Source: an uncultured Parvularculaceae bacterium (GTDB taxonomy: Bacteria > Pseudomonadota > Alphaproteobacteria > Caulobacterales > Parvularculaceae). From it: DNA of 64,000 nucleotides. Made by a program: the position numbers and the translations under genes. Positions 35,700 to 44,802 of this stretch are shown here, in pieces. Where the stretch lies: assembly GCA_947259375.1 (NCBI GenBank), contig CAMYLZ010000025.1:248001-312000 (forward strand), in the 5' to 3' direction. The notes beneath the pieces are model-generated. The model saw only the letters and a list, made by a program, of their open reading frames with translations. It searched no databases and was not told where the DNA came from. Every line of letters starts with the position of its first letter. The stretch's first letter is position 1.

Positions 35700-35964
35700 G
35701 AGGCGGGGCTCTCCGGTGGCTGCGGAATGGTTATTATAGGGCTTATCGCAAGCGATATGCCCCGGCCTCGCGTGAGTTTGAAGGCAGTATTTCTATAAAC
35801 GGCCGCAGATATCTTGCAGTGCGGAAAAGTGTGGGACAGTGGAAGCGCGCTTCGCCAAGTCGAAGTCGATTACACCGCGAAAACGGGGTCCGTGAAAAAC
35901 CGTTAAACTCATTCGCCGTATCCTGCTTAGGCATCAGCGATCATGAAAACTCGCAGTTTCAGAT
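35700..35964. other. Intergenic spacer between mazG and cysK
   Basis: 265 bases upstream of cysK and downstream of mazG, both on the minus strand. No gene or clear riboswitch fold is seen. It probably holds the cysK promoter and the end of the mazG transcript. Confidence 0.4.
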
Positions 35965-36792
35965 TTATGCGCCGGCCTTCTTATCCATCTCCTTCGCCTC
36001 CACCCAGAGCGCTTCCATCTCGTCGAGGCTTGCATCGTTCAGATCCGCGCCTTTGGCCGCGAAGGTTTTTTCAATGTGCCGAAAGCGGCGGATGAATTTT
36101 TCATTGGCGCGGCGCAGGGCGCTTTCAGGATCGATATCGAGATGGCGCGAGAGATTGGCGAGCACAAATAACAAATCGCCATATTCTTCTTCGATGTGAT
36201 CGCGGTCGGCAGAGGCGACCGCTTCGGTCAGCTCTTCTGTTTCCTCCGCGATCTTGCCGAGCACGTCCTTCGCATTCGTCCAGTCAAAGCCGACGCGGGC
36301 GGCGCGCTTTTGCAGTTTCACCGCGCGCGTCAGACCAGGAAGGCCGGCGGGTACGTCGGCAAGCAGGCTTTCATGCCCCTTGTCGGCGCGCTCTTTTGCT
36401 TTTTGCGCTTCCCAGGCGTCGGTTTGCTCTTCGGCAGTGCGCATGGTCGCCTCTCCGAAAACATGCGGGTGGCGGCGGATCATTTTCTGCGCGATCCCTT
36501 GGGCGACATCGCCAAAGGAAAACAGCCCTTCTTCCTTCGCCATCTGCGCATGGAACACCGCCTGAAAGAGAAGGTCGCCAAGTTCGTCTTTCAGCGCCGC
36601 CATGTCGCCGCGCTCAATGGCGTCGGCGACTTCATAGGCTTCCTCGACCGTATAGGGCGCGATGGTGCGGAAATTCTGTTCAAGATCCCAGGGGCAACCG
36701 CCCTCAGGCGCGCGCAGGCGCGCCATTACCTCAATCAGCGCGTCGATCTTGCGGGCGTCGTCTGAAATATCGGCGGCGTTATCATCGGCCAT
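35965..36792 (-). CDS. mazG: Nucleoside triphosphate pyrophosphohydrolase
   Basis: 275 residues from the ATG at 36792 (a TTG at 36816 would add eight residues). It has two MazG domains: the first with LRAPEGGCPWDLEQNFRTIAPYTVEEAYEVADAI and the metal-binding E-x-x-E/D of LKDELGDLLFQ, the second with EETEELTEAV and EEEYGDLLFVLANL. It hydrolyses NTPs to NMP and pyrophosphate, cleaning abnormal nucleotides and influencing ppGpp. It is divergent from ilvE. Confidence 0.93.
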   Translation of the reverse strand: MADDNAADISDDARKIDALIEVMARLRAPEGGCPWDLEQNFRTIAPYTVEEAYEVADAIERGDMAALKDELGDLLFQAVFHAQMAKEEGLFSFGDVAQGIAQKMIRRHPHVFGEATMRTAEEQTDAWEAQKAKERADKGHESLLADVPAGLPGLTRAVKLQKRAARVGFDWTNAKDVLGKIAEETEELTEAVASADRDHIEEEYGDLLFVLANLSRHLDIDPESALRRANEKFIRRFRHIEKTFAAKGADLNDASLDEMEALWVEAKEMDKKAGA

Positions 36793-36968
36793 GAAATCAC
36801 CAGTGGTTTTTGTCAATTTCGGCAGGCTTAACGCTTAATCCGGCCAAACGCCACCGACGGCGCGCGAGGATTCGGCGCCGCCCGGTGCGCGCGCTTGCAA
36901 TTGCCTTCCGGCTCGGCCATTCAAACGGCATAATCCTTCGCAGGAATGAGAAGAAAGGGAACAACGCC

Positions 36969-37895
36969 ATGCCAATCCAGGAAGCCAAGCTGATCTGGCG
37001 CAACGGAGAAATGATCCCCTGGGCCGAGGCGACGACCCATGTGCTCACCCACGGGCTGCATTACGGCACGTCGGTGTTTGAGGGCATGCGCGCCTACAAC
37101 ACCACGGACAAGGGCGTATGCGTGTTCCGCAATCGCGAGCATATTGAGCGATTGTTCTTCTCCGCGAGCGTCTATCGCATCGACATCACGAAATACGCCG
37201 TCGAGGAGATCATGCAGGTCTGCAAGGATGTGGTGCGCGAGAATGATCTCGACAGCGCCTATATCCGCCCGATCGCTTATCTTGGTTATGGCGAGATGGG
37301 GCCGGCGTCGTTCAATGCGCCCTCCGAACTCGCGGTCGCGGCGTTCCCATGGGGCGCTTATCTTGGCGAGGAAGGCCTCAAAAACGGCATCGATGTGGCG
37401 TTTTCAAGCTGGCGGCGCGCAGCGCCCGGCACCACGCCGGCGGGCGTCAAGGCCGGCGGCAATTACCTTTCTAGCCGGCTTGTCTCGCAGGAAGCGAAGA
37501 TGAACGGTTTTGCCGAAGGGCTGGGGCTCGCCCATGACGGCACGGTCAGCGAAGGCGCGGGTGAGAACATCTTTATCGTGATGAAAGGCAAGATATACAC
37601 GCCGCCGGCGGCGTCCTCGATCCTTGCCGGCATCACCCGCGACACGGTGATGACGTTGGCGAAAAAGGCCGGCTACGAAGTGATCGAACAGTCGATCCCG
37701 CGCGAAATGCTCTATGCGGCGGACGAGGTTTTTCTCACCGGCACGGCGGCGGAAGTCACGCCCGTAAGGTCGATCGACAAGATCCAGATCGGCAAGGGAA
37801 ACCGTCCGGCCACGTCGCAAATCCAGGAAATGTTCTTCGGCCTGTTCTCCGGCGAGACGGCGGATGAATGGGGCTGGCTCGACCCGGTGGCGTAG
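36969..37895 (+). CDS. ilvE: Branched-chain amino acid aminotransferase
   Basis: 308 residues from the ATG at 36969 (GAAAGGGAAC upstream). Fold-type IV PLP signatures are present: HGLHYGTSVFEGMRAY, the PLP lysine in GVKAGGNYLSS, EGAGENIFIV and ITRDTVMTLAKKAGY. It catalyses the last step of Leu, Ile and Val synthesis. The frame is open further upstream but without a ribosome site. The gene ends before a hairpin at 37933. Confidence 0.94.
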   Translation: MPIQEAKLIWRNGEMIPWAEATTHVLTHGLHYGTSVFEGMRAYNTTDKGVCVFRNREHIERLFFSASVYRIDITKYAVEEIMQVCKDVVRENDLDSAYIRPIAYLGYGEMGPASFNAPSELAVAAFPWGAYLGEEGLKNGIDVAFSSWRRAAPGTTPAGVKAGGNYLSSRLVSQEAKMNGFAEGLGLAHDGTVSEGAGENIFIVMKGKIYTPPAASSILAGITRDTVMTLAKKAGYEVIEQSIPREMLYAADEVFLTGTAAEVTPVRSIDKIQIGKGNRPATSQIQEMFFGLFSGETADEWGWLDPVA

Positions 37896-37932
37896 GGCGA
37901 GGCTTTACGCTCCGGCGCCTGTCATCCCGGCT

Positions 37933-37960
37933 GCGCGGCAATAGGGTGTTGTTGCCGCGC
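37933..37960. terminator. Hairpin between convergent ilvE and phoX-like genes
   Basis: Perfect nine-pair arms GCGCGGCAA and TTGCCGCGC surround a ten-base loop. The convergent genes on each side end 37 and 85 bases away. There is no clear T-run, so it may serve both strands weakly. The bases before it (GTCATCCCGG) recur at 42333, and the inverted form occurs near 47719. Confidence 0.55.
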
Positions 37961-38044
37961 GGAACCGGATGTAACGCCGCCGCAAGATCGCGGCCGAGGT
38001 TGCGCGGCGACGCATAAAACCGTCGCTGCTTTTCGGCCTGAATA

Positions 38045-39958
38045 TCAAGACCCGATGACGCCGCCGTCCTTTTTGCGGATCGCCAGCACCGCCGAACGCG
38101 CGGTCATGTTCGAGTCGAAATCCGGCCAGCGCGTTGAGGGGTTCTCATAGGTCGCGCCATCGCTGTCGCCCGGATGCTGGACCCCGATGAACAAGGTGCG
38201 CCCGTCATCGGAAAAGCGCGGCCCGGTGATTTCCGCGCCGACCGGCCCGCGGAAAAACGCACGGCCCGTGCCGCGCATCTCGCCCGTGGTTTCCATCGCC
38301 CATAATCCGTTATTGGCGCCCGTGTCTTCATTGCCGTCAGTGGCGACCCAAAGCCGCCCGGACGGATCAATGGCGCAATTATCGGGGCTGCCAAACCATC
38401 CGTTCTCGGAGGTTTGCGCATTCCACATGGCGCCCGCTGACGGGTCTTTCGGATCGCCGCATTTAACGAGGAAATCCCAGCGCGACTGGCGCGCCGTGAA
38501 ATCGCCGTCCGGTTCGATAATTTCGATGATGTGGCCAAACTCGTTATTGGCGCGCGGATTGGCGGCGTTCACCTGTTCTTCGGTGCGCCTGTTATTATTG
38601 GTCAACATGACCCAGACCCGGCCGGTGCGCGGGTCGGGCTCTACATCCTCCGGGCGGTCCATGGGCGTTGCGCCCAACAGATCGGCGGCGCGGCGCGTTT
38701 CGATCATGACATCGGCTTGCGACTGGAAACCATTTTCGGCGGTCAGCGGGCCGTGACCGAAGGTCAGCGGCAACCAGTCGACAATCCCGTCCTCACTGAA
38801 ACGCGCGACATGCAGGACGCCGTCATCGAGCAAAGCCATATTCGCCGCCCGGTCGCCTTCGACGAAGGTGTTGGTTGAGACGAATTTGTAGAGATACTCA
38901 AATCGCTCATCGTCGCCGCTATAAAGAACGACATGCCCGCTTGGCGCGATGACGCTTTCGGCGCCTTCATGCTTGATGCGCCCGAGCGCGGTGCGTTTTC
39001 TCGGCGTCGATGCGGGATCGAGCGGATCAACCTCGACGATCCAGCCAAAGCGGTTCGCCTCGTTCGGTTCCTTTTCAAGATTAAAGCGGTCGAGGAAATT
39101 CCCCCACACATACCAGGGCGAGCCGGTGACGCCGTAGCGCTTATGATTTTCGCTTTCGCGATGACCGTCCGCAAGCGCGCCTGAAAAATAGCCGTGGAAG
39201 TTTTCTTCGGCCATCAGATAGGTGTTCCACGCGGTAATGCCGCCCGCGCAATTATACATCGTGCCCGCGGCGGTGAGGCCCTGCGGGTCCGCGTTGGTTT
39301 GCAGGCGCGCATGACCGGCGGCCGGGCCGGTAAGCGTCATGGGCGTTGTGCCGGCGGTGATGCGGCGCGTATATTGCGAACCGATCACCGGCGCCCATGC
39401 GCCGTCGACGTCTTGCCTGATCTCGACAATGCTGGCGCCATGCGCGGCCATTTCGGTTTCGCAATGGGCCTTGGTCATGCGTTCGGGATAATTCTCCGCA
39501 ACGCCGGGAAACATCATCGTCGCCTTGGTATATTCGTGATTGATGCACAAGATCGCGCGCGCCGCGCCGTCTTCATCCGGCGGCAGGGCGATGAAACCGA
39601 TGAAGTCGTTCGATTGGCCGAATTGCTTGTGCTGATCCGTGCTATTTTGATTATCCGGATCGAACGTCGGCGAGTCCGCGAAAAGCGGATCGCCCCAGCG
39701 CAGTAAAATGTCGGCTACATATCCGTCAGGCAAATGATGCGTCTCGTCGATGCCGCGCGCGATTTCCGTGAAATTGAACGAAGGTTGAGCGGTTTTCGCC
39801 GGCGCGGTCTTGCCGCAGCCGCCGAGAGCCAAAGCCGAGACCGCGACGCCGCCGCCGACAAAAGCGCGCCGGGAAAGCCGCCTGTCGACAAGCGCGCTGA
39901 TCGTATCGATGCTGGAAATCGCGCGGGGATTGCTGAAACGGCCGTCATCTTCATTCAT
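38045..39958 (-). CDS. PhoX-family phosphatase (DUF839), Tat-exported
   Basis: 637 residues. A twin-arginine signal (RRLSRRAFVGGGVAVSALALGGCG, about 27-50) points to Tat export of a folded, metal-loaded protein; the C within GGC could also be lipidated. The body fits the PhoX/DUF839 propeller: CINHEYT, NCAGGITAWNTYLMAEENF, RPEDVEPDPRTGRVWVMLTNN and SPDNCAIDPSGRLWVATDGN are the metal and active-site blocks. Family members are calcium/iron alkaline phosphatases active in phosphate shortage. No Pho box was recognised upstream. Confidence 0.88.
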   Translation of the reverse strand: MNEDDGRFSNPRAISSIDTISALVDRRLSRRAFVGGGVAVSALALGGCGKTAPAKTAQPSFNFTEIARGIDETHHLPDGYVADILLRWGDPLFADSPTFDPDNQNSTDQHKQFGQSNDFIGFIALPPDEDGAARAILCINHEYTKATMMFPGVAENYPERMTKAHCETEMAAHGASIVEIRQDVDGAWAPVIGSQYTRRITAGTTPMTLTGPAAGHARLQTNADPQGLTAAGTMYNCAGGITAWNTYLMAEENFHGYFSGALADGHRESENHKRYGVTGSPWYVWGNFLDRFNLEKEPNEANRFGWIVEVDPLDPASTPRKRTALGRIKHEGAESVIAPSGHVVLYSGDDERFEYLYKFVSTNTFVEGDRAANMALLDDGVLHVARFSEDGIVDWLPLTFGHGPLTAENGFQSQADVMIETRRAADLLGATPMDRPEDVEPDPRTGRVWVMLTNNNRRTEEQVNAANPRANNEFGHIIEIIEPDGDFTARQSRWDFLVKCGDPKDPSAGAMWNAQTSENGWFGSPDNCAIDPSGRLWVATDGNEDTGANNGLWAMETTGEMRGTGRAFFRGPVGAEITGPRFSDDGRTLFIGVQHPGDSDGATYENPSTRWPDFDSNMTARSAVLAIRKKDGGVIGS

Positions 39959-40159
39959 GGATCAATCCTGATATTCAGTTTGAACCAACAGTTAAACCGC
40001 CTCATCCGGGCCTGTCCACCTGCGGAATGTGACAGGCCTTTGAAGGCGTCGTCTCCTTGCGGCCCTTAGCGCGGGGCTGTTCTATTCGCTGGCATATCTT
40101 CATGAAATCAGGCCAACTGGGCCGGCTTTTAGGTTGCGGAAAAGAATTTGGGGCGAAAC

Positions 40160-42313
40160 ATGAAAATCGCTTTGCGCATGACCGTCGGTGCAGTGGGGCT
40201 GGCCGTCCTTGCGGCGGGATTTTACTTCAAGACGCCGGCGCCGGCCCGGTTTGACGCAGGCGCGGCGCGCGCGGCGGCAAGCGGCTATGACGCGCGGATC
40301 ATTCGCGACGCCTATGGCGTGCCGCATATTTACGGCGCGCGCGACGCCGATGTCGCCTTTGGCCTCGCTTACGCCCATGCGGAAGACGACTGGAAGACCA
40401 TCGAGGACGTGATTTTTTTCGCGCGCGGAACGCTCGCCCAACGCAAAGGCAAGGACGCGGCGATCACCGATTACCTGGTGCGCGCCATGGGAGCGGGCGC
40501 GGCGATCGCCGCGCGCTATGAAACCGACCTTGCGCCGCAAACGCGCGCGATCGCCGAGGGCTACGCCGCCGGCCTCAATCTTTTTTGCGCGGAGGAAAAA
40601 TCCCGCTGCGCGCCCGGCGCGGCGCCGGTAACGGGGGCGGATATCGTCGCAGGTTTCGCGACCCGCACGCCGTTTTTCTATGGCCTTGATGAGCGGCTTG
40701 CGGAAATTTTCGAGGGCGGGGTCGAAATCGCAGAAGCGGCGAACCATACGCGCGAGAGCTTTTTGCAAGTCCCGCGCGGCTTTGAAATCGGCTCGAACGC
40801 CATTGCGGTCGCGCCCTCGCGCGCTGCCGACGGCCACACAAGGCTGATGGTCAATTCGCACCAGCCCTATACGGGCCCGGTCGCCTGGTATGAAGCGCGG
40901 GTGAAGTCCGAAGAGGGCTGGGACATGATCGGCGGGCTGTTTCCTGGCGCGCCGGTGATCTTGCACGGGGCGGGGCCTGACCTCGGCTGGGCGTTCACGG
41001 TCAACAAGCCGGACCTTGTTGATGTCTATGCGCTTGAGGTCGACAACGCGAAAAAGCCGACAAAGTACAAATTCGACGGCGGCTGGCGGGACTTCGATCT
41101 TCAAAAAGTAAAGTTCCGCGTGAAATTGTGGGGGGCGTTCAGTCTTCCGGTGACCCGGCGCGCGCTTTCCTCCGTGCACGGTCCGGTGTTCATCACCGAT
41201 GACGGCGCCTTTGCGGTTTCTTATGGCGGGCAGGATGAAATCCGGACCATCGAGCAATATTACCGGCTCAACCGCGCGACGAATTACGCCGAATGGCGCG
41301 GTGCGATGGAGATGCTGGCGATCCCGAGCCTGAATGTCGTCTATGCGGATGGCGACGGTATCATCGCTTATTATTATAACGCCGCGCTGCCGGACCGCGC
41401 CGCAGGCGTCGACTGGTCGAAAGCGCAAGGGGGCGACAACCCGGCGCTTGTCTGGCGCGGAAAACGCACGCTCAACGATGTGCCGCAAGTGGTGATGCCG
41501 GCCTCCGGCTATGTGGTGAACGCCAATCACACGCCGTATCAATCATCCGGCGCGGGCGATAATCCGGACCCGGCGCGTTTCCCGCCGCATTTCGGCGTTG
41601 ACGAAGCGACGACCAATCGGGGCCAGCGCATCCAGGCGCTTTATGGCGGCGATGCGTCGATCACCGGCGAAGAATTTGTCGCCTACAAGATGGATGACGC
41701 CTATGCCGAAAGCTCCCGCGTGATGGAACTGGTGCGCGCGCTTGTCGCAAGCCCGGCCAACGAGGCGGACGGGCTGGCAGAGGCGATCGACGTCTTGCGC
41801 GGCTGGGACGGCAAGGCGACGAAGGACAGTCGCGGGGCGGCGCTGGCGCTGTTGACGGCGCAGCGGGCGCGCGGCGCGCTCCTCAACGATCAGGCCGTGG
41901 AAACGCCGGATTATGCCTCGGCGCTGCGCTGGACAGCGGCGGAGATCAAAGCCGAGTATGGCCGGCTCGACCCTGAATGGGGCGAGGTGGTGCGCTTGCA
42001 GCGGGGCGCCGTCTCACTGCCGCTCGATGGCGGGCCGGACACGTTGCGCGCGGTCTATCCGACCGGCGAGGGGCGCGATTTCCCGCTCGCGGCGGCGGGC
42101 GGTGATACTTATATTCTTTATGCGGACTGGTCAGGCCCGCGTGATGTGACGATCAAGACCATTCACCAGTTTGGGGCTGCGACGCTGGATGAAACCTCAC
42201 GCCATTACGCCGACCAGGCGCCGGTCTTTGCAGCGGAAGAATGGAAGACGCCGGCGATGACGCTCGACGCGCTGGTTGCCGAAGCCACGGCTGATTACCG
42301 GGTGGGCGGTTAG
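40160..42313 (+). CDS. Penicillin-acylase-family Ntn hydrolase
   Basis: 717 residues from the ATG at 40160 (GGGGCGAAAC upstream). A signal peptide or anchor covers residues 1-22. Sequence YDARIIRDAYGVPHIYGARDADVAFGLAYAHAEDDW is the alpha-chain start; the nucleophile after self-cleavage is S212 in EIGSNAIAVAP. The beta-chain follows with NSHQPYTGPVAWYEA. These periplasmic enzymes remove acyl groups from beta-lactams, cyclic lipopeptides or acyl-homoserine lactones. Downstream is a palindrome and the haloalkane dehalogenase in the opposite direction. Confidence 0.88.
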   Translation: MKIALRMTVGAVGLAVLAAGFYFKTPAPARFDAGAARAAASGYDARIIRDAYGVPHIYGARDADVAFGLAYAHAEDDWKTIEDVIFFARGTLAQRKGKDAAITDYLVRAMGAGAAIAARYETDLAPQTRAIAEGYAAGLNLFCAEEKSRCAPGAAPVTGADIVAGFATRTPFFYGLDERLAEIFEGGVEIAEAANHTRESFLQVPRGFEIGSNAIAVAPSRAADGHTRLMVNSHQPYTGPVAWYEARVKSEEGWDMIGGLFPGAPVILHGAGPDLGWAFTVNKPDLVDVYALEVDNAKKPTKYKFDGGWRDFDLQKVKFRVKLWGAFSLPVTRRALSSVHGPVFITDDGAFAVSYGGQDEIRTIEQYYRLNRATNYAEWRGAMEMLAIPSLNVVYADGDGIIAYYYNAALPDRAAGVDWSKAQGGDNPALVWRGKRTLNDVPQVVMPASGYVVNANHTPYQSSGAGDNPDPARFPPHFGVDEATTNRGQRIQALYGGDASITGEEFVAYKMDDAYAESSRVMELVRALVASPANEADGLAEAIDVLRGWDGKATKDSRGAALALLTAQRARGALLNDQAVETPDYASALRWTAAEIKAEYGRLDPEWGEVVRLQRGAVSLPLDGGPDTLRAVYPTGEGRDFPLAAAGGDTYILYADWSGPRDVTIKTIHQFGAATLDETSRHYADQAPVFAAEEWKTPAMTLDALVAEATADYRVGG

Positions 42314-42331
42314 CGCTATTGCGGGCAGCTT

Positions 42332-42386
42332 TGTCATCCCGGGTCAGCGACGCAGCATGTCATGCTGCATCACGTCCGGGATGACA
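42332..42386. terminator. Long palindrome between convergent genes
   Basis: The outer arms TGTCATCCCGG and CCGGGATGACA pair perfectly over 11 bases; inside, GCAGCA and TGCTGC pair again. It lies between the convergent acylase and dehalogenase genes, so it can act as a two-way terminator. The outer arm also occurs at 37921 and, inverted, near 47719, so it may be a dispersed repeat. Confidence 0.6.
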
Positions 42387-42402
42387 CCGGTCTCGTCGAG
42401 TT

Positions 42403-43329
42403 CTAAATCCCAAACTTCTCCAGCGCCGCTTTGGCGACCGGCTCGCCCCATTCCTGCACGAAGTGGCCGGCCTCGGCGACTTCCAGCGGCTCAGGGCAAT
42501 TCCGGATCAGTCTACGGAGCATATGCATGGCCGGCGGCCCGAGGACGGGGTCCTGCATCCCGATCGCCATGAAGCTGTCGCCGGTCCATTCCCTGGACCA
42601 GAATTTGCGCGCTTTGAGCGAGGTTTCGACGCCTTCGCTTGCTTCGGGCGTCAGCGCTTCGCCTTCGCCGCCTGTCAGCATGACGAGTTCGGGAAATCGC
42701 CGGACGCCGCCTTTATAAGACTGGTCGGGGAAGGGTGCGGCGTAGGCGGCGGCTTCAGCATCGCTCAGCACCGGCGTTGCCCGCTGCATAAGCGTGGCGA
42801 CGTCAAGGTCGGGCTGCGAGCGGTTGAAGGCGCGCCAGGCGGCGAAGCCTTCGCCCGCATTCTCGCCAGCGGGCAGTCCGGTATTCATGACGAGGAGGCG
42901 CGAATAGCGGTCCGGCGCCGCCATGGGCAGCGTCAGGCCTAACAGACCGCCCCAATCCTGCACCACCAGGCAAACATTTTTGAGGTTTAGCTTTTCAACA
43001 AAGGCCAACAAGGCGTTGCGATGGAAATGATAGGTATAGGTCTCATCATCGGCCGGCTTGTCGGAGCGCCCGAAGCCGAAAAGGTCGACGGCGACGGCGC
43101 GATGGCCGGCGCCGGTGAAAACCGGGATCATCTTGCGGAAAAGATAGGCCCAGCTCGGCTCGCCATGGATGCACAGGAATGTGACCTCGGCGTCCGCCGG
43201 GCCTTCATCCACATAATGCATGCGCAAGCCCTCATAGCCCGCAAGGTCATCCACATAACGCGGGGCGTAATGCCAGCCGGGAAGGTTTTCGAAGCGGTCG
43301 TCAGGGGTGCGGAGGGCTTTGACAGTCAT
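42403..43329 (-). CDS. dhmA: Haloalkane dehalogenase
   Basis: 308 residues from the ATG at 43329. It has an alpha/beta-hydrolase fold with oxyanion motif HGEPSW (55-60), nucleophile D125 in VVQDWGG with W126 as halide-binding residue, the acid D in GMQDPVLG (about 258) and H in EAGHFVQEW. This is the D-D-H arrangement of subfamily HLD-I. It splits carbon-halogen bonds of alkyl halides to alcohols without cofactor. The frame runs open well upstream, but the ATG chosen gives the normal length. The physiological substrate is unknown. Confidence 0.88.
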   Translation of the reverse strand: MTVKALRTPDDRFENLPGWHYAPRYVDDLAGYEGLRMHYVDEGPADAEVTFLCIHGEPSWAYLFRKMIPVFTGAGHRAVAVDLFGFGRSDKPADDETYTYHFHRNALLAFVEKLNLKNVCLVVQDWGGLLGLTLPMAAPDRYSRLLVMNTGLPAGENAGEGFAAWRAFNRSQPDLDVATLMQRATPVLSDAEAAAYAAPFPDQSYKGGVRRFPELVMLTGGEGEALTPEASEGVETSLKARKFWSREWTGDSFMAIGMQDPVLGPPAMHMLRRLIRNCPEPLEVAEAGHFVQEWGEPVAKAALEKFGI

Positions 43330-43573
43330 GGCGGTTCCTTGATGCAGCCTAAAAGGCGTGAGGCCGAAACGGCGGGAATTGCGCGCAAGACTGTCAGAGC
43401 GCGCGCCGGCATGTCCAATCATAAAGGCAGCGCCGCGGCTCGCGATCAGCCGGATGTGAGCTGTCCTGGAGCACCGCTCCATCCTCCCAATAAAGCCGCA
43501 GGGGCGTTCTGTCGCTGGCGATCCGCCGGTTTGTTCCCTATATGGAGCCGGCAAGGACGCCCCGAGGAGACAG

Positions 43574-44665
43574 ATGATGGACGCGAGCGCGCCCCAGGCC
43601 CCCAGCAACGCCGCTTTTCCCATGGCGGAAGCGCGCCTTATTGCGCGGCGTTATACGGAGCCGGATGCGGCGACCTATTGGACGGATTACCTGATCAGCG
43701 CCGGGCTTGGCTGGGCGGCCTTTGCGGCGGCGGTGATCGCCGAGCCGTTTTCGCTGATGCAGGCGCTGGCGATTGTCGTCGCCGGGCTCGCCCATTATCG
43801 CGCGGTGATCTTCACCCATGAGCTGGCTCATCTGAAGCAAGGCACCTTTGGCGGCTTTCGATTCGTCTGGAACATGCTCTCCGGGGTGCCGTTTCTCGCG
43901 CCGTCCTTTTCCTATACGGGGGTTCACATCGACCATCACCGGCCGGGGGTCTATGGCTCCGCGCGGGACGGGGAATATGTGGCTTTTGGCGCGGGCAGCC
44001 CGTGGCGCACGATTGTCTATGTGGTGCTGTCCTTCGTCTTGCCGCCGCTGATGGTGGTGCGCTTCGTCGTGCTGACGCCGCTTTCCTACGCCATTCCGCC
44101 CTTGCGCAAATTGCTCTGGCGGCGCGCATCGTCGCTGGCGATCGATCTCGGCTATGACCGGCATGATCCGAATTCGCAGGACGATACGACCTGGAAGCAG
44201 CAGGAATTCGCCGGTTTTATCTTTGCGACCGCGATCATGGCGCTGGTCGTCGCCGGCGCGCTGCCGCTGGCGGTCCCGCTGGTCTGGTATGCGGTGACGG
44301 TGTTCATCCTGTTCCTCAACAGCCTGCGCACGCTCGCCGCCCATGCCTATCGTTATGCGGGCGACCCTTCCGTGTCGCGTACGGACGAGTTTCTTGATTC
44401 GGTGAATGTGCCGGGCAATCGCTATTTCACGCCGCTCTGGGCGCCGGTGGGCTTGCGCTTTCACGCAACGCACCATCTGTTTCCGGCGACGCCTTATCAC
44501 AATCTCGAAAAGCTGCATACCGATCTCGTCGCCGAGCTGCCCGATAATGCGCTTTACCTCACCACCTCGCGCAAGAACCTGTTCGACGCGCTGATCCGCC
44601 TGTGGCGCGATGCGGCCGCGGCGGACAAGCGGCGCAAGGCCGGCGGGCAAACCGCCAGCGCCTGA
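43574..44665 (+). CDS. Membrane fatty acid desaturase
   Basis: 363 residues; the ATG at 43574 (or 43577) follows GAGGAG. The three histidine boxes of di-iron desaturases are present: HELAH (82-86), HIDHH (118-122) and HATHH near residue 296. Four hydrophobic segments surround them. The enzyme introduces double bonds into acyl chains or hydroxylates related lipids at the inner membrane with electrons from a ferredoxin-like donor. The exact regiospecificity cannot be read from sequence. Confidence 0.86.
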   Translation: MMDASAPQAPSNAAFPMAEARLIARRYTEPDAATYWTDYLISAGLGWAAFAAAVIAEPFSLMQALAIVVAGLAHYRAVIFTHELAHLKQGTFGGFRFVWNMLSGVPFLAPSFSYTGVHIDHHRPGVYGSARDGEYVAFGAGSPWRTIVYVVLSFVLPPLMVVRFVVLTPLSYAIPPLRKLLWRRASSLAIDLGYDRHDPNSQDDTTWKQQEFAGFIFATAIMALVVAGALPLAVPLVWYAVTVFILFLNSLRTLAAHAYRYAGDPSVSRTDEFLDSVNVPGNRYFTPLWAPVGLRFHATHHLFPATPYHNLEKLHTDLVAELPDNALYLTTSRKNLFDALIRLWRDAAAADKRRKAGGQTASA

Positions 44666-44802
44666 GGTTGCGTTTTTCACGGGCCGCACCGGCTTTTCAT
44701 CTCAAATGCGCCCGCTATAGTCGCGCGCGAATTTAAAGGGGGCTGCATCCCCCGGCGGCGCCGCCCGCGCGGGGCGCAATCAACAAAGAGGCTTTGAAGA
44801 CT

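Noticed and set aside
40100-41542. 480-codon minus-strand open frame opposite the acylase gene
   Set aside because: Same type of antisense shadow; no start signal or recognisable motif.
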